NCBI RefSeq assembly: GCF_032586155.1
Contig: NZ_JAWHTC010000010.1
Location: 1-17,795, forward strand
Source: JAWHTC01 sp032586155
GTDB taxonomy: Bacteria; Pseudomonadota; Alphaproteobacteria; Rhodobacterales; Rhodobacteraceae
Direction: 5' to 3'
Length of the DNA stretch: 17,795 bases
Numbering within the stretch: position 1 is the first letter of the stretch; the number at the start of each line of letters is the position of its first letter. Positions 1-8,401 of the stretch are shown here, one piece after another. Under the pieces are notes generated by a model. That model was not told the DNA's origin. It did not search any database and saw only the letters and a program-made list of their open reading frames with translations. A program made the position numbers and the translations under genes.

Positions 1-60
1 GATGCCGCGCTGGTTGCTGCGGGTTTCTGCATGGTGCGTCAGTTTAACAATCGTTTCCAT
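1..60 (-). CDS. 5' end of an unidentified leftward gene (partial)
   Basis: Reading the minus strand from position 60 gives an ATG and 20 open codons to the window edge (METIVKLTHH, then AETRSNQRGI). A good Shine-Dalgarno sequence, GGAGG, lies 8 bases before the ATG (minus-strand sequence ATGGAGGATGGACCG). The gene is transcribed away from the helicase gene, so the two starts face each other across a 230-bp gap. Twenty residues are too few to assign a family. The call rests only on the start codon, the ribosome binding site and the open frame, and the gene could be an artefact. Confidence 0.5.
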   Translation of the reverse strand, partial: METIVKLTHHAETRSNQRGI

Positions 61-290
61 CGGTCCATCCTCCATTGAACCCCACGAGCGGGGCTTGTGT
101 GAAGAATGTCCGGGCGGAGCGCAAACGATCCCGAACCGCAGCGTAAATGGGCCAACTTCACAGCCGATTTTTGGGCGGCGATTTCGAGCTCGGGTGAGAA
201 CGGCGAGAAGAAACCTCATAGTTTTCGGGAGACTCTCACCCGGAGAGGGACATCGCTTACATCGAAACCTCTTTTTGAAGGATCAAGACG
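61..290. promoter_or_regulatory. Divergent intergenic region
   Basis: This 230-bp gap separates the leftward gene from the rightward helicase gene and must hold promoters for both if both are real. I see no convincing -35/-10 pair and no long inverted repeat; the only small symmetry is CCCC/GGGG at 80-83 and 90-93. The helicase ribosome binding site, GAAGGA at 277-282, is 8 bases before its ATG. Short open frames that run from here into the helicase gene have poor codon character and were not called. Confidence 0.35.
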
Positions 291-3200
291 ATGCCCGACA
301 CAGTATACACTCCCGCCGATCACCCTGCACCTGACACCGCCGAAAACTCCCAAGAGCGCAAAGACTCCGATGAAGGCTTTGCGATCGAAGTCAGTACGGT
401 TCCTCAGATGAGCTATGCCCATGTCCAAAACGGCACGCACCTGATCACCCAGATCCAGGTGACGAACAACACCGCACGCGCTTTGGAAGACTTGACCCTT
501 GAGCTGGTAACGCGCCCTGGCGCGCTGCTCCCAGCGACTTGGCATTTGTCGTCGCTGCCAGCATTACAGACGGTCGAAGTTCCGGTCGGGCGATTACATC
601 CCGACCTCGAATTTCTTGATCGCCTGAATGAAACAGAGCGGGGCAACATTGAATTCACCCTGCGGCATGAAGACCAGGTCCTGGCCCGCGACCAGCATTC
701 GATCGAAGTGCTGGCGCGCAACCACTGGGGCGGGATGGCAACGTCAAGCTCTCTGCTTGCCGCCTTTGTTGGGCCAAACGATCCAAGTGTGGTGGCTTTG
801 GTGAAGCGGGCAACGGAAATCCTGAAGTCATCCGGGAACAACCCTTCTCTGAGGGGGTACAAGGATGAGGATCGGGAGCGTGTCACCGAAATCCTGTCGG
901 CCATTTGGTCTGCAATATGTGAGTTGAGCATCGGCTATTCGCTGCATGCACCATCGTTTGAAACGCACGGACAGAAGGTCCGACTTCCAGATCAGATCCG
1001 TGCGCGCGGCCTGGCAAATTGCCTGGACATGAGTGTTTTGTTTGCGAGCGCGATTGAGTACGCCGGATTTGATCCGGTCGTCGTTGTTCAAGACACCGAA
1101 CTTGGTATGCATGCATACACAGGTGTCTGGCTGGAGGAGCAGTCAGCGCCTTCAGTTGTGATCACGTGCCAGGAAGACTTGCGTAAGGCGATGACCGGTG
1201 GCCAGTTTGTTGCTTTCGAGTGCACCCTCGCAACGTCGAACTCAACCGGATGCCATTTTCCCGAAGCGATGGAGAGCGGAGAAGCGCATTTGGCATTCGA
1301 AGACGGCGACGGTTACTTCGCTGCTGTCGATATCGCCCGCGCGCGCGAGGCAGGGATTAAGCCTATGGCCAGCACGGCCAATACCGGGCCAGAGGATCGC
1401 AAAATCCCGCGCGTAAATCTCAGCCCCGGAAAAACCACGCCGCTTCGGCCAAAGTTGCGAACAGAAGAGACTGCTCGCGACGAAACTGGCCGGCTGGATC
1501 AATGGCGAAAGAAACTATTGGACCTGTCTCTGCGAAACTCCATGCTCAATCATGATCCGGTGCGGCAAGGGGTTGCGCTACATTGTGTGTCACCTGACTC
1601 ACTTGTTGACCAGCTGAGCGGTGACGAGGCGCTGAGGTTGAAACCACTTGAAGAGATTTCGGTTCGGAAATCCTCCAAGTCGGCGGGTGCGGGCACCAAA
1701 CCCACTGCGAAGCTGGTGAACACGTCTTTTGCGAAGGGAGAGCTTCTGACCAGCCTTTCTCGCAAAGAGTTGGACAAACGCACCAAAACGCTTGCCCGAA
1801 AATCCCGTAGCGATCTTGCAGAACGCGGCCTTCAGTCTCTCTTTCTCGCCGTGGGCTTTTTGCGTTGGAAAAAGAATGTGGGGGATCGCGACAGTTACCT
1901 CGCCCCGCTTGTCTTTGTACCTGTCGCGTTGGAGCGCCGGTCCACCAAGTCCGAGTACAAGTTGCGCCTGCGTGATGACGAGTTGCTGTTCAATGAGACG
2001 CTTGTTGAGTTCCTGCAAAGAGATTTCGAGCTGGCCCTTCCTGTTCCTTCTTTCAGTGGGGATCGTGGAAAGCTGGCGGAGGATGTCGAAAACGCGATCG
2101 AGACCGTGCGATCCTCGGTCCATGAAGTTGCTGGGCTGGAGATCGTCGAGGCTGTGTCGCTCGGTGCGTTTTCGTTCACCAAGCACAACATGTGGCACGA
2201 TTTGGGTGAGCGCGCAGCGTCTCTCGGCCAAAGCCGCTTTGTGAACTACCTGATGGAAAGCCCCCCTATTCCTTACAGTGCTTTCCATCCAGATCAGCTC
2301 ACCTTCAGCGGGCTGGAAAATGGATCCTCAAAGGTCCCACCTTTGATGGCTGACGCTACCCAATCAAAGGCAATCCATGCGGTCGCCGACGGCAAAGATG
2401 TGGTAATTGTGGGGCCCCCGGGAACAGGGAAAAGCCAAACCGTTGCAAACATTATTGCTCAAAGCATTGAGGCAGGCCGAAAGGTCCTGTTCGTCGCAGA
2501 AAAACCTGCCGCACATGAAGTGGTCCTGCGTCGCCTGGATGCCTTGGGACTGACAACATCCTGCCTGGCCTTGTATACCGGGTCGCAAACCCGAAAGGAT
2601 GTGATTGAACAGCTGGCGGCAGCCTGGACCAAATCGGCTTACCGGTCCGAAGCCTCGGCGCTCGATGCCGTGGACGCCTATAACAATCAGGAACAAGCGC
2701 TGGCGCTCTATACACGCAGTTTGCTTGATCCTGATGAAGCGGGTGTCAGCGTTGGAAATGCCATTGGCCACGTGTTGGCGCATGACGCCCCATTCGAGCT
2801 TGAGCTTGAAGAACTGGGGCAATCGTTACCGGGCCTTGATGATTTGGAAGCTTTTTGCGGCCGTGCTGCAGAAGTGTTTGATCACATTAAGGCCTGCGCC
2901 CATTTGGAATTGATTTGTGTGCCCAAGTTCACAATTTCCTGGCGTAAGAACCTCGAAGCTGCCGCAATCCACCTGATGACGGCGGCCACCGACCTGGAGG
3001 GTACGGCCCTGGACCTTGCGCGGTCTTTTGCCATTCCAATCGACAACGACGTGTCATCGGGTTTGCTCGACCTTTTGGATGCGCTGAACCAGTTACCCAG
3101 TGATACCGCCGCCTTTGAAGATGTTCATGTTGTTGCAGAGGCGTTCGACAGCTTTCAGCAATCGGATGATCGAACAATGGATTTGCTTGGGCGGGCCAGC

Positions 3201-5516
3201 ATGTTGCGTGGCTCAATGGGTGCCCAATATGCATCAGAGACGGGAACGCCAATCCCTCTGGATGACTTTGAAAAGCAATGGCGTGAAGCGCAAGCTTCCT
3301 TTTGGCCGGCTTCAGTATTGGCCCAATCAAAGGTCCGGCGTTTGCTTCATACCTATTCTGTTTCTGGCACGGCCTGTCCACAGACGGACATACCAGCACT
3401 TCAACAGCTGCGGCAGATCAATGCTGAACTGGCCCAAACACCCATCAGCGGCCTCAACCTTTTCGATGGGCTTGATACGGATCCTTCTCAGGTCGCCGGG
3501 GTGCTGGAGGCGTCACATAGTCTGCGAGACATCCTGGCCAGCCAGGCGGCCGACGAAAGCCAGCCGAAGACAGAAACACGACTGGATCCCGACGCAGACC
3601 TCATCAATGCCTATAGCCGAAGCCGGACCGAGTTTGAGGTGGCGCTGGTCGACTTTAATGGCATAGCAGGTGGAGATCTGGAGTTTGGATCTTTGTCTGA
3701 CGTCCGTGACAAGGTCACAGGCTTGGGTCTTGAGATGGACCTGGTGCCTTACTGGATCGAGTGGGGCCAGGTCCGGCAGGACGCGGAAGACAATGGGCTG
3801 TCTTCGTTTTGCGACGCGCTGACAGAAGGCCAGATTGGCGACCCTATCAAGGATTTCCGAGCAGCTTTCTTTCAAAGCTGGCTACCGCAGAATATTGATG
3901 GCAGCGACGTGCTCGGCAACGCATTGAAGATGGCCGGGGACAATGAAGTCGCACGGTTGGCCCGCTCTTTGCGTAAGGCCCGGGCGGAATGCGCGCAAGA
4001 GATTGCATTCGCGGCGTCTACCGGGTTGCCCGAGGTTGACAGTGTTGCCCGCAATTCCAGCTTCGGCATACTGCGCCATCAGATGGGCCTCAAACGCCCA
4101 AGTTTGCCGATCCGCAACTTGATGGAAAAGATTCCCGACGTTGTGCAGACAGTTACCCCGTGCGTGATGATGTCCCCCATGACGGCCGCACAGTATCTTC
4201 CTGCGGACTTTCCTGAATTTGACCTCGTGGTATTTGACGAAGCATCTCAAATCACCCCTTGGGACGCCGTTGGTGCCTTATCACGCGGCAAGCAGGCTGT
4301 AATCGTTGGTGATCCGCAGCAGCTGCCGCCCACTCGGTTCTTCGAACGCAGTTTTGAGGAACCGGAAGGCCAGGAGCTACACGAAAGTGATCTTGGCAGT
4401 GTGCTGGATGAAGCCATGGCGACAGGTTTGCCAGCCTGCACATTGGACTGGCACTATCGCAGTCGCGATGAAGGGCTGATAGCGTTTTCAAACCAGCACT
4501 ACTATGAAAACCGCCTGCTTACCTTCCCGTCGGTTGCTCGGGTCTCATCCGCGTTGCGCCTTCACAGTGCTGGCGGAACGTATGGGCGCGGCCGTTCAAG
4601 AACAAACCCGGTCGAAGCGAAGCTCATTGTTCGAAAAGCCGTTGGCCTGATGGAAGAATGGGCTTTGCTGCCTGAGGCTGATCGTCCCACCCTCGGCATC
4701 ATCACGTTCAATGCGCCTCAACAGGAACTGATCCAGGACTTGTTGGAGCAGGAGCGTGCTGACAACCAAAGTCTGAACTGGTTTTTTGACGATGCGCGCG
4801 TTGAGCCTGTGATCGTTCGCAACCTGGAAAACATCCAGGGTGATGAGCGGGATGTGATCTTGTTTTCGGTTACATTCGGACCGGATAGCACAGGTAAGGT
4901 CGCGATGACTTTCGGGGCCTTGAGCGCTGCCGGTGGGGAAAAGCGGCTCAACGTGGCCATCACGCGTGCTCGCTCGGAAATGCACGTGTTTGCGTCTCTT
5001 CGACCTGGTGACATTGACCCGGAACGCACCAATAGCCGAGGTGCACATCATTTGCGTGCATTCCTTGAGTTTGCAGCGACCCGCCCCGGATCGGACCAAA
5101 GGAAAGTGGGCGACGGTTCGCCAAGCGCGCCAAATGCCTTTGCGGAGGCCGTGGCAACGGCTCTTGAAGCTCGCGGTTGGCAGGTCAGGCGGTCTTTGGG
5201 GACATCTGGATTGGGCGCTGACCTTGCGATTGAACACCCGCATGATCCCGAGGTGTACCTCGCGGCCATTTTGACCGATCAAACCGCGGAAGATGCATCT
5301 GTTTCTGTGACCGACCTTTATGTGACACGCGATCAGGTCCTTACAAACCTCGGATGGACCACGTTCAGGATCTGGTCTTTGCAGTGGTATCTTGACCCTG
5401 CCAAGAGCCTTGATCGTCTGGATGCCCAATTGCGGCATCTGCGGGATGCTTCGAGCCATCGCCATCGTCACGACTATCCGATTGCGGACGATGGTCAGGT
5501 TGCCCGGATCCATTGA
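291..5516 (+). CDS. DUF4011 / SF1 helicase / Vsr-like nuclease defence protein (Hhe-type)
   Basis: This 1741-residue multidomain protein has the architecture of the single-gene anti-phage system Hhe. Residues about 215-320 look like a transglutaminase or papain-like fold with candidate catalytic Cys244 (LANCLDMS) and His274 (GMHAYTG). The DUF4011 signature starts at residue 403 (DQWRKKLLDLSLRN). Superfamily-1 helicase motifs follow: Walker A GPPGTGKS at 708-715, Walker B DEASQ at 1316-1320, GDPQQLPPT at 1340-1348, WHYRS at 1387-1391, NIQGDERD at 1514-1521 and RLNVAITRAR at 1552-1561. About 600 residues are inserted between the two Walker motifs. The C-terminus, about 1615-1715, is a Vsr/DUF559-type domain with Asp1644 and Asp1663, but the family's usual IECDG-type strand reads AILTDQ here, so nuclease activity is uncertain. 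The ATG at 291 follows GAAGGA with an 8-base spacer. The protein is cytoplasmic and probably processes or destroys invading nucleic acid; that role is inferred from the family. Confidence 0.9.
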   Translation: MPDTVYTPADHPAPDTAENSQERKDSDEGFAIEVSTVPQMSYAHVQNGTHLITQIQVTNNTARALEDLTLELVTRPGALLPATWHLSSLPALQTVEVPVGRLHPDLEFLDRLNETERGNIEFTLRHEDQVLARDQHSIEVLARNHWGGMATSSSLLAAFVGPNDPSVVALVKRATEILKSSGNNPSLRGYKDEDRERVTEILSAIWSAICELSIGYSLHAPSFETHGQKVRLPDQIRARGLANCLDMSVLFASAIEYAGFDPVVVVQDTELGMHAYTGVWLEEQSAPSVVITCQEDLRKAMTGGQFVAFECTLATSNSTGCHFPEAMESGEAHLAFEDGDGYFAAVDIARAREAGIKPMASTANTGPEDRKIPRVNLSPGKTTPLRPKLRTEETARDETGRLDQWRKKLLDLSLRNSMLNHDPVRQGVALHCVSPDSLVDQLSGDEALRLKPLEEISVRKSSKSAGAGTKPTAKLVNTSFAKGELLTSLSRKELDKRTKTLARKSRSDLAERGLQSLFLAVGFLRWKKNVGDRDSYLAPLVFVPVALERRSTKSEYKLRLRDDELLFNETLVEFLQRDFELALPVPSFSGDRGKLAEDVENAIETVRSSVHEVAGLEIVEAVSLGAFSFTKHNMWHDLGERAASLGQSRFVNYLMESPPIPYSAFHPDQLTFSGLENGSSKVPPLMADATQSKAIHAVADGKDVVIVGPPGTGKSQTVANIIAQSIEAGRKVLFVAEKPAAHEVVLRRLDALGLTTSCLALYTGSQTRKDVIEQLAAAWTKSAYRSEASALDAVDAYNNQEQALALYTRSLLDPDEAGVSVGNAIGHVLAHDAPFELELEELGQSLPGLDDLEAFCGRAAEVFDHIKACAHLELICVPKFTISWRKNLEAAAIHLMTAATDLEGTALDLARSFAIPIDNDVSSGLLDLLDALNQLPSDTAAFEDVHVVAEAFDSFQQSDDRTMDLLGRASMLRGSMGAQYASETGTPIPLDDFEKQWREAQASFWPASVLAQSKVRRLLHTYSVSGTACPQTDIPALQQLRQINAELAQTPISGLNLFDGLDTDPSQVAGVLEASHSLRDILASQAADESQPKTETRLDPDADLINAYSRSRTEFEVALVDFNGIAGGDLEFGSLSDVRDKVTGLGLEMDLVPYWIEWGQVRQDAEDNGLSSFCDALTEGQIGDPIKDFRAAFFQSWLPQNIDGSDVLGNALKMAGDNEVARLARSLRKARAECAQEIAFAASTGLPEVDSVARNSSFGILRHQMGLKRPSLPIRNLMEKIPDVVQTVTPCVMMSPMTAAQYLPADFPEFDLVVFDEASQITPWDAVGALSRGKQAVIVGDPQQLPPTRFFERSFEEPEGQELHESDLGSVLDEAMATGLPACTLDWHYRSRDEGLIAFSNQHYYENRLLTFPSVARVSSALRLHSAGGTYGRGRSRTNPVEAKLIVRKAVGLMEEWALLPEADRPTLGIITFNAPQQELIQDLLEQERADNQSLNWFFDDARVEPVIVRNLENIQGDERDVILFSVTFGPDSTGKVAMTFGALSAAGGEKRLNVAITRARSEMHVFASLRPGDIDPERTNSRGAHHLRAFLEFAATRPGSDQRKVGDGSPSAPNAFAEAVATALEARGWQVRRSLGTSGLGADLAIEHPHDPEVYLAAILTDQTAEDASVSVTDLYVTRDQVLTNLGWTTFRIWSLQWYLDPAKSLDRLDAQLRHLRDASSHRHRHDYPIADDGQVARIH

Positions 5517-5524
5517 GGGTTGAG

Positions 5525-5553
5525 CGTGGGGTGGCCGCTATGGCCACCTCACG
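5525..5553 (+). terminator. Hairpin terminator after the helicase gene
   Basis: Nine bases after the helicase stop, a 12-bp stem (CGTGGGGTGGCC with GGCCACCTCACG, one G-T pair) closes on a 5-base loop GCTAT. GTTCTTT follows, and a run of six T lies farther on. This is a good intrinsic-terminator shape and suggests the helicase gene is transcribed separately from the genes that follow. Confidence 0.75.
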
Positions 5554-5634
5554 GTTCTTTGCGCATTCTTAAAACTTTTTTCGGGATGACTGGATTTTCG
5601 AGCGGACGTCACCTTCGAGAGCCATCCAGAACCA

Positions 5635-5694
5635 CCTGGGAGATCCAGGCTACGGGTGGCCTTCCCGCAAAGAACCTTCCTCTTGCGGGTCACC
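5635..5694 (+). promoter_or_regulatory. Structured leader before the first envelope gene
   Basis: The 158 bases between the terminator and the ATG at 5712 contain two hairpins. One pairs CCTGG (5635-5639) with CCAGG (5645-5649). The other pairs CCCGCAA (5664-5670) with TTGCGGG (5683-5689) and is extended outward by GGTG (5655-5658) with CACC (5691-5694). The second ends 5 bases before the GGAG ribosome binding site at 5700-5703, close enough to affect translation of the downstream gene. A promoter for the envelope cluster should also lie here, but I cannot place it. Confidence 0.35.
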
Positions 5695-5711
5695 TCAACG
5701 GAGTAAGACCG

Positions 5712-6719
5712 ATGAAAAACACTTACTTGAAATCCCTCTTCACCGGAACGGCAATCGCTCTCGTGATTACCGGTCCATTGTCCGTAACCTACGCTGCAGC
5801 CCAGACGACCGGGCAGGGCCAATTTGCGGTCCGGGAAGACCCGGATCCCTCTGCGATCAAGGCGGCTCTTGAAGAGCGTGTGGCCAAGGAAGCCGGTGCT
5901 CTTGGTGCGCTCGCATCCGAATTGATCGAGACGCAACAGGACCGTGTGGCCTGTCAACGCAATGTTGAGACCCGCGGTGTCCAGGCTGATAGCCATATTC
6001 CCGATCTTCTCAACTGCTTTGTCGATCAAGCCATGAGCAATCACGTGCATCTCGGCGAGGCGGCGGAAATTGTCGGGAATACAACCGTTATCCTCTCTGA
6101 TGGCTCGCGTCAGTACGCTGAATTGGCAGAAGCCAAGCAGAAGGAAGCGGCTGAGACCCAGTCCCAGATTGATCAGTTGGAAGCCGACGCTGCTCAGGCT
6201 TCGCAACGCATGCAGCGCGTGAAAGACTTCGTCCTCGCCAATGGTCAGCTTCAGGGTGACGAGTATTTCGAAGCCAAAGGGCTGGCGGAAGAATGGCGGC
6301 ATCTCAAATCCAGAGAAGGCCATCTTAAGAAGATGTTTGACCTTCGCCAGAAGGCTTACGAGCGCTTTGCGAAAGTCTCTGGCGTGTTCCAGGTGGCGGC
6401 CAAGAACACGGCGCTCGTCCAATCGGAGCTTCAGCACCGCGCGACGGAAGAGAACTTCTATGTCGCGCAGGTCAATGAAGCTGCCACCGTTGAAATGGCC
6501 TTGGTGCAGACAGATCATGTCATCACTGGCGTTGTTCGCATGACCAGTTCGATAAACGCCGTGCGTGATGCGATGCACCAGTCTGAAGGTGAGCGCCTAG
6601 AAGCTTCCGTGACGGGCGAGAGCCCTGCGACAAACCTGTCGCCTCTGTTTGAAGACGGTGGTGACCAGGCGGCCCTGGCTGACTTCTTCCGCAATTTTGA
6701 CGGGGGGGTGGGACAATGA
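5712..6719 (+). CDS. Exported coiled-coil protein, function unknown
   Basis: This is a 335-residue protein I cannot assign to a family. It opens with a clear Sec signal peptide: Lys near the start, a hydrophobic core (FTGTAIALVITG) and a likely cleavage site after Ala in TYAAAQ, near residue 27. The mature protein should be periplasmic. Two cysteines (VACQRN and LLNCFV) could form a disulphide. The stretch from about residue 135 to 240 is rich in Glu, Gln, Lys and Ala with heptad-like spacing, so a long coiled coil is likely. The start at 5712 was chosen over upstream in-frame codons because the signal peptide begins here and GGAG lies just before it. The stop overlaps the next start (ATGA), so the two are translationally coupled. 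It resembles coiled-coil accessory proteins of secretion systems in style only. Confidence 0.8.
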   Translation: MKNTYLKSLFTGTAIALVITGPLSVTYAAAQTTGQGQFAVREDPDPSAIKAALEERVAKEAGALGALASELIETQQDRVACQRNVETRGVQADSHIPDLLNCFVDQAMSNHVHLGEAAEIVGNTTVILSDGSRQYAELAEAKQKEAAETQSQIDQLEADAAQASQRMQRVKDFVLANGQLQGDEYFEAKGLAEEWRHLKSREGHLKKMFDLRQKAYERFAKVSGVFQVAAKNTALVQSELQHRATEENFYVAQVNEAATVEMALVQTDHVITGVVRMTSSINAVRDAMHQSEGERLEASVTGESPATNLSPLFEDGGDQAALADFFRNFDGGVGQ

Positions 6720-7003
6720 CCTATTCACCGAAAATGAGCCCGGGTTTCCTGTCTGCTTTTGCAGCACCCTTCATCGCGCTCTTGATCACAGTCGGCCTGA
6801 TGTCGCTCTCAAGCAAACCCGAGCATCCGCCCAAAGTGACAGTTGAGTCTGCACAAACGGGACGAGATCGAACCATCCTCGCAACCATTGAGCAATTGCA
6901 AAGTCTTCAGGTTTCTCTTGAAGACTTGAGCGAAGGTGGAACCAGTGAGGTGATCAGGCAGCCTGTATTCACGGCGCCAAATCAGGGAGGGGTGGGCCAA
7001 TGA
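6716..7003 (+). CDS. Small single-pass membrane protein, function unknown
   Basis: This 95-residue protein has one hydrophobic segment at about residues 13-33 (FLSAFAAPFIALLITVGL). About 60 polar residues follow and are probably outside the cytoplasm or exposed at the membrane face. I recognise no family. Its ATG overlaps the stop of the preceding gene and its own stop overlaps the next start, both as ATGA, so the three genes form one translationally coupled unit. It ends in GGVGQ, exactly as the preceding protein does, and the bases encoding this tail (GGGGTGG) lie where the ribosome binding site of the next gene is expected. It is very probably real because of the tight packing. Confidence 0.72.
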   Translation: MTYSPKMSPGFLSAFAAPFIALLITVGLMSLSSKPEHPPKVTVESAQTGRDRTILATIEQLQSLQVSLEDLSEGGTSEVIRQPVFTAPNQGGVGQ

Positions 7004-7428
7004 CCTGCAGATCCCTGATCCTTACCGCAGCATGTTGTGTGATGCCTGTCGGCTTTGCAGCGGCAGAAGGTAGCTCGGAAAGCCTCAAGGCTGTCGCAGA
7101 ACGGCTTCTGAACCCTGGTTCGTCCTTGTCGCTTCCAGGTGTTGAAACTGGCGGGGAAAGCGGTGGCGTCAGGACCCCTGATGCCAAGCCTTCCGATCCG
7201 GTCGAAGGTCCGGCTGTCAAGAGCTTTGAAGACCTCGCGCACCACACTGGAACGTGGCTGCAAACTCAAGACAAACCAATGTCGTCAGCCACCTGGCTGA
7301 CTGACACGCAGTCCCGCTTTGACACTCTGTTTCCGAAACGCCCACCGCTGGGCACAGGGGACACAGTTGAAAGTGGCGCCGGGGCGGGGTCTGCCGGCGT
7401 GCCAAACCCCTGTGGCCCATCCCCCTGA
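7000..7428 (+). CDS. Small secreted protein, function unknown
   Basis: This 142-residue protein has a signal peptide of about 22 residues (hydrophobic core LILTAACCVMPVGFAAA, likely cut before EGSS). The mature part is low in hydrophobic residues and rich in Gly, Pro, Ser and Thr, with a segment around residues 75-110 that looks more structured (SFEDLAHHTGTWLQ). A lone cysteine lies near the C-terminus (NPCGPSP). I know no matching family. It could be a periplasmic partner of the two preceding genes, with which it is coupled through an ATGA overlap. A lipoprotein is less likely, since the Cys residues in the signal region lie inside the hydrophobic core and not in a lipobox. Confidence 0.72.
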   Translation: MTCRSLILTAACCVMPVGFAAAEGSSESLKAVAERLLNPGSSLSLPGVETGGESGGVRTPDAKPSDPVEGPAVKSFEDLAHHTGTWLQTQDKPMSSATWLTDTQSRFDTLFPKRPPLGTGDTVESGAGAGSAGVPNPCGPSP

Positions 7429-7449
7429 GGGCGCAAACCAAAGCACCAT

Positions 7450-7474
7450 CCCGGGCCTCCTCCAGAGGCCCGGG
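7450..7474 (+). terminator. Perfect 10-bp hairpin between envelope genes
   Basis: CCCGGGCCTC (7450-7459) pairs perfectly with GAGGCCCGGG (7465-7474) around loop CTCCA. It lies in the 128-bp gap between the third and fourth envelope genes, 21 bases past a stop codon. No T-run follows (the next bases are CAAACCAAGG), so it may be a partial or factor-dependent terminator, or an mRNA-stabilising or processing structure that sets different expression for the two halves of the cluster. Confidence 0.5.
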
Positions 7475-7556
7475 CAAACCAAGGCAGATGTCGGTCGGGA
7501 TAGATCCTGGCCGATGCGGACCTCAGCACCATAAAGATCACCAAAGGATTAAGGCC

Positions 7557-7964
7557 ATGACCCTGGAAACCTATATCCCCGAGTTATTCAGCGCAGCCGG
7601 ATCTGCGATACGCGATTTGTTTGCGCCCCCATTGTTGGCGGCATACCTTCTTGGTGTACTCGCAACCCTGTCGCAAGCCCGGTTGTTGACCCTGGCTATC
7701 GTCATACTCGCGTTTGCAGACCTGGCAAGCCGCGTAGGCCTTGTTGAGACCACACCCCTTGCTCTGTTCGTGATGTGCCTCGTCCTGGCACTGATCGGCG
7801 TTCTTCAGGCCGTTCTTCATGCCCTGCTGGGGCCGGAAGGCGCCCCGGCCGCCCTGTCGACTTTAACCATGTCAATGCTGTCAGGCGCGGTGTTCCTGCT
7901 TTGGAGCGGGCCACGTCGCTTGTTGACGGGAAACGAGCCAAGAGAGGATGAATCCAATGTCTGA
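7557..7964 (+). CDS. Four-helix integral membrane protein, function unknown
   Basis: This 135-residue protein has about four predicted membrane spans: residues about 22-41, 43-62, 66-90 and 100-117. A short amphipathic N-terminus precedes them and an acidic tail ends the protein (NEPREDESNV). No family is recognised. AAAGGA at 7543-7548 with an 8-base spacer supports the ATG at 7557 over an in-frame ATG 69 bases upstream. The last eight bases overlap the next gene, which is also a membrane protein, so the pair is likely made in fixed ratio and may form a complex. Small multispan proteins beside CHAT proteases can be membrane-damaging effectors; that is only a suggestion here. Confidence 0.72.
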   Translation: MTLETYIPELFSAAGSAIRDLFAPPLLAAYLLGVLATLSQARLLTLAIVILAFADLASRVGLVETTPLALFVMCLVLALIGVLQAVLHALLGPEGAPAALSTLTMSMLSGAVFLLWSGPRRLLTGNEPREDESNV

Positions 7965-8394
7965 GGTCATTCAAACCACCGGTCTCAATTTCGATGTGGC
8001 ATCCGTTGCATCCGGAGCATTGTTTGCCATCATGATGGCGTCGTTTCTGCGGATCCGCGAAGTGGCAATCTTGGTCGCCGTGTCGATCTCGGCCATTCTA
8101 ATCTGGCACCTGTTTGACGGCGGCGGCCCCGGCGTGACGCGGCTGTTGAACACCGCCGTTCGGTACCTGACCATCACCGCGTCAACCGGGTTCTTGACGG
8201 GGTTCTTCCTGGGCAAATCCCTGATGGCGCTCATCGATGGGCTGAACGGCGCAAAGTCGCTTCAGCAACAGTTTGTCAATCGTAGGCGTCACAAGGCGCG
8301 AAATCGGCATCAGCGGAAACCTGGGCGTAAACCACAAAGTCGATCTGGGAACCCCGGGCGTCGGAGCCGCAAGCGGAGCCCACAAAAGCACTAA
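7957..8394 (+). CDS. Three-helix membrane protein with a very basic C-terminal tail
   Basis: This 145-residue protein has hydrophobic spans at about residues 14-31, 34-53 and 66-92. Its last 40 residues (from VNRRRHKARN to the end) are almost entirely Arg, Lys, His, Gln, Ser, Gly and Pro. The start at 7957 is preferred to the ATG at 7948 because GAGAGGA (7942-7948) is correctly spaced for it; it overlaps the previous gene by 8 bases. No family is recognised. The tail may be genuine and bind nucleic acid or phospholipid. However, from about 8273 the +1 frame encodes a more protein-like Gly/Val-rich sequence (IGISGNLGVNHKVDLGTPG) that stays open to 8461. A frameshift near 8250-8280 may therefore have replaced the original C-terminus. 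Confidence 0.65.
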   Translation: MSEVIQTTGLNFDVASVASGALFAIMMASFLRIREVAILVAVSISAILIWHLFDGGGPGVTRLLNTAVRYLTITASTGFLTGFFLGKSLMALIDGLNGAKSLQQQFVNRRRHKARNRHQRKPGRKPQSRSGNPGRRSRKRSPQKH

Positions 8395-8401
8395 CAAACT
8401 T

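Noticed and set aside
4596..5513. 305-codon open frame on the minus strand inside the helicase gene
   Set aside because: It lies wholly opposite conserved helicase motifs, has no ribosome binding site and its product is Arg/His rich; it is a shadow of the real frame.
5520..5711. Earlier in-frame start for the exported coiled-coil protein
   Set aside because: It would run through the terminator hairpin and bury the signal peptide inside the protein.
5538..6578. 346-codon open frame on the minus strand opposite the exported coiled-coil gene
   Set aside because: The plus strand has a signal peptide, coiled coil and overlaps with neighbours; the minus product has no recognisable feature and would cross the leader and terminator.
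7557..8394. Bacterial gasdermin beside the CHAT protease
   Set aside because: The two membrane proteins are 135 and 145 residues with several hydrophobic helices, unlike the larger, mostly soluble gasdermin fold.
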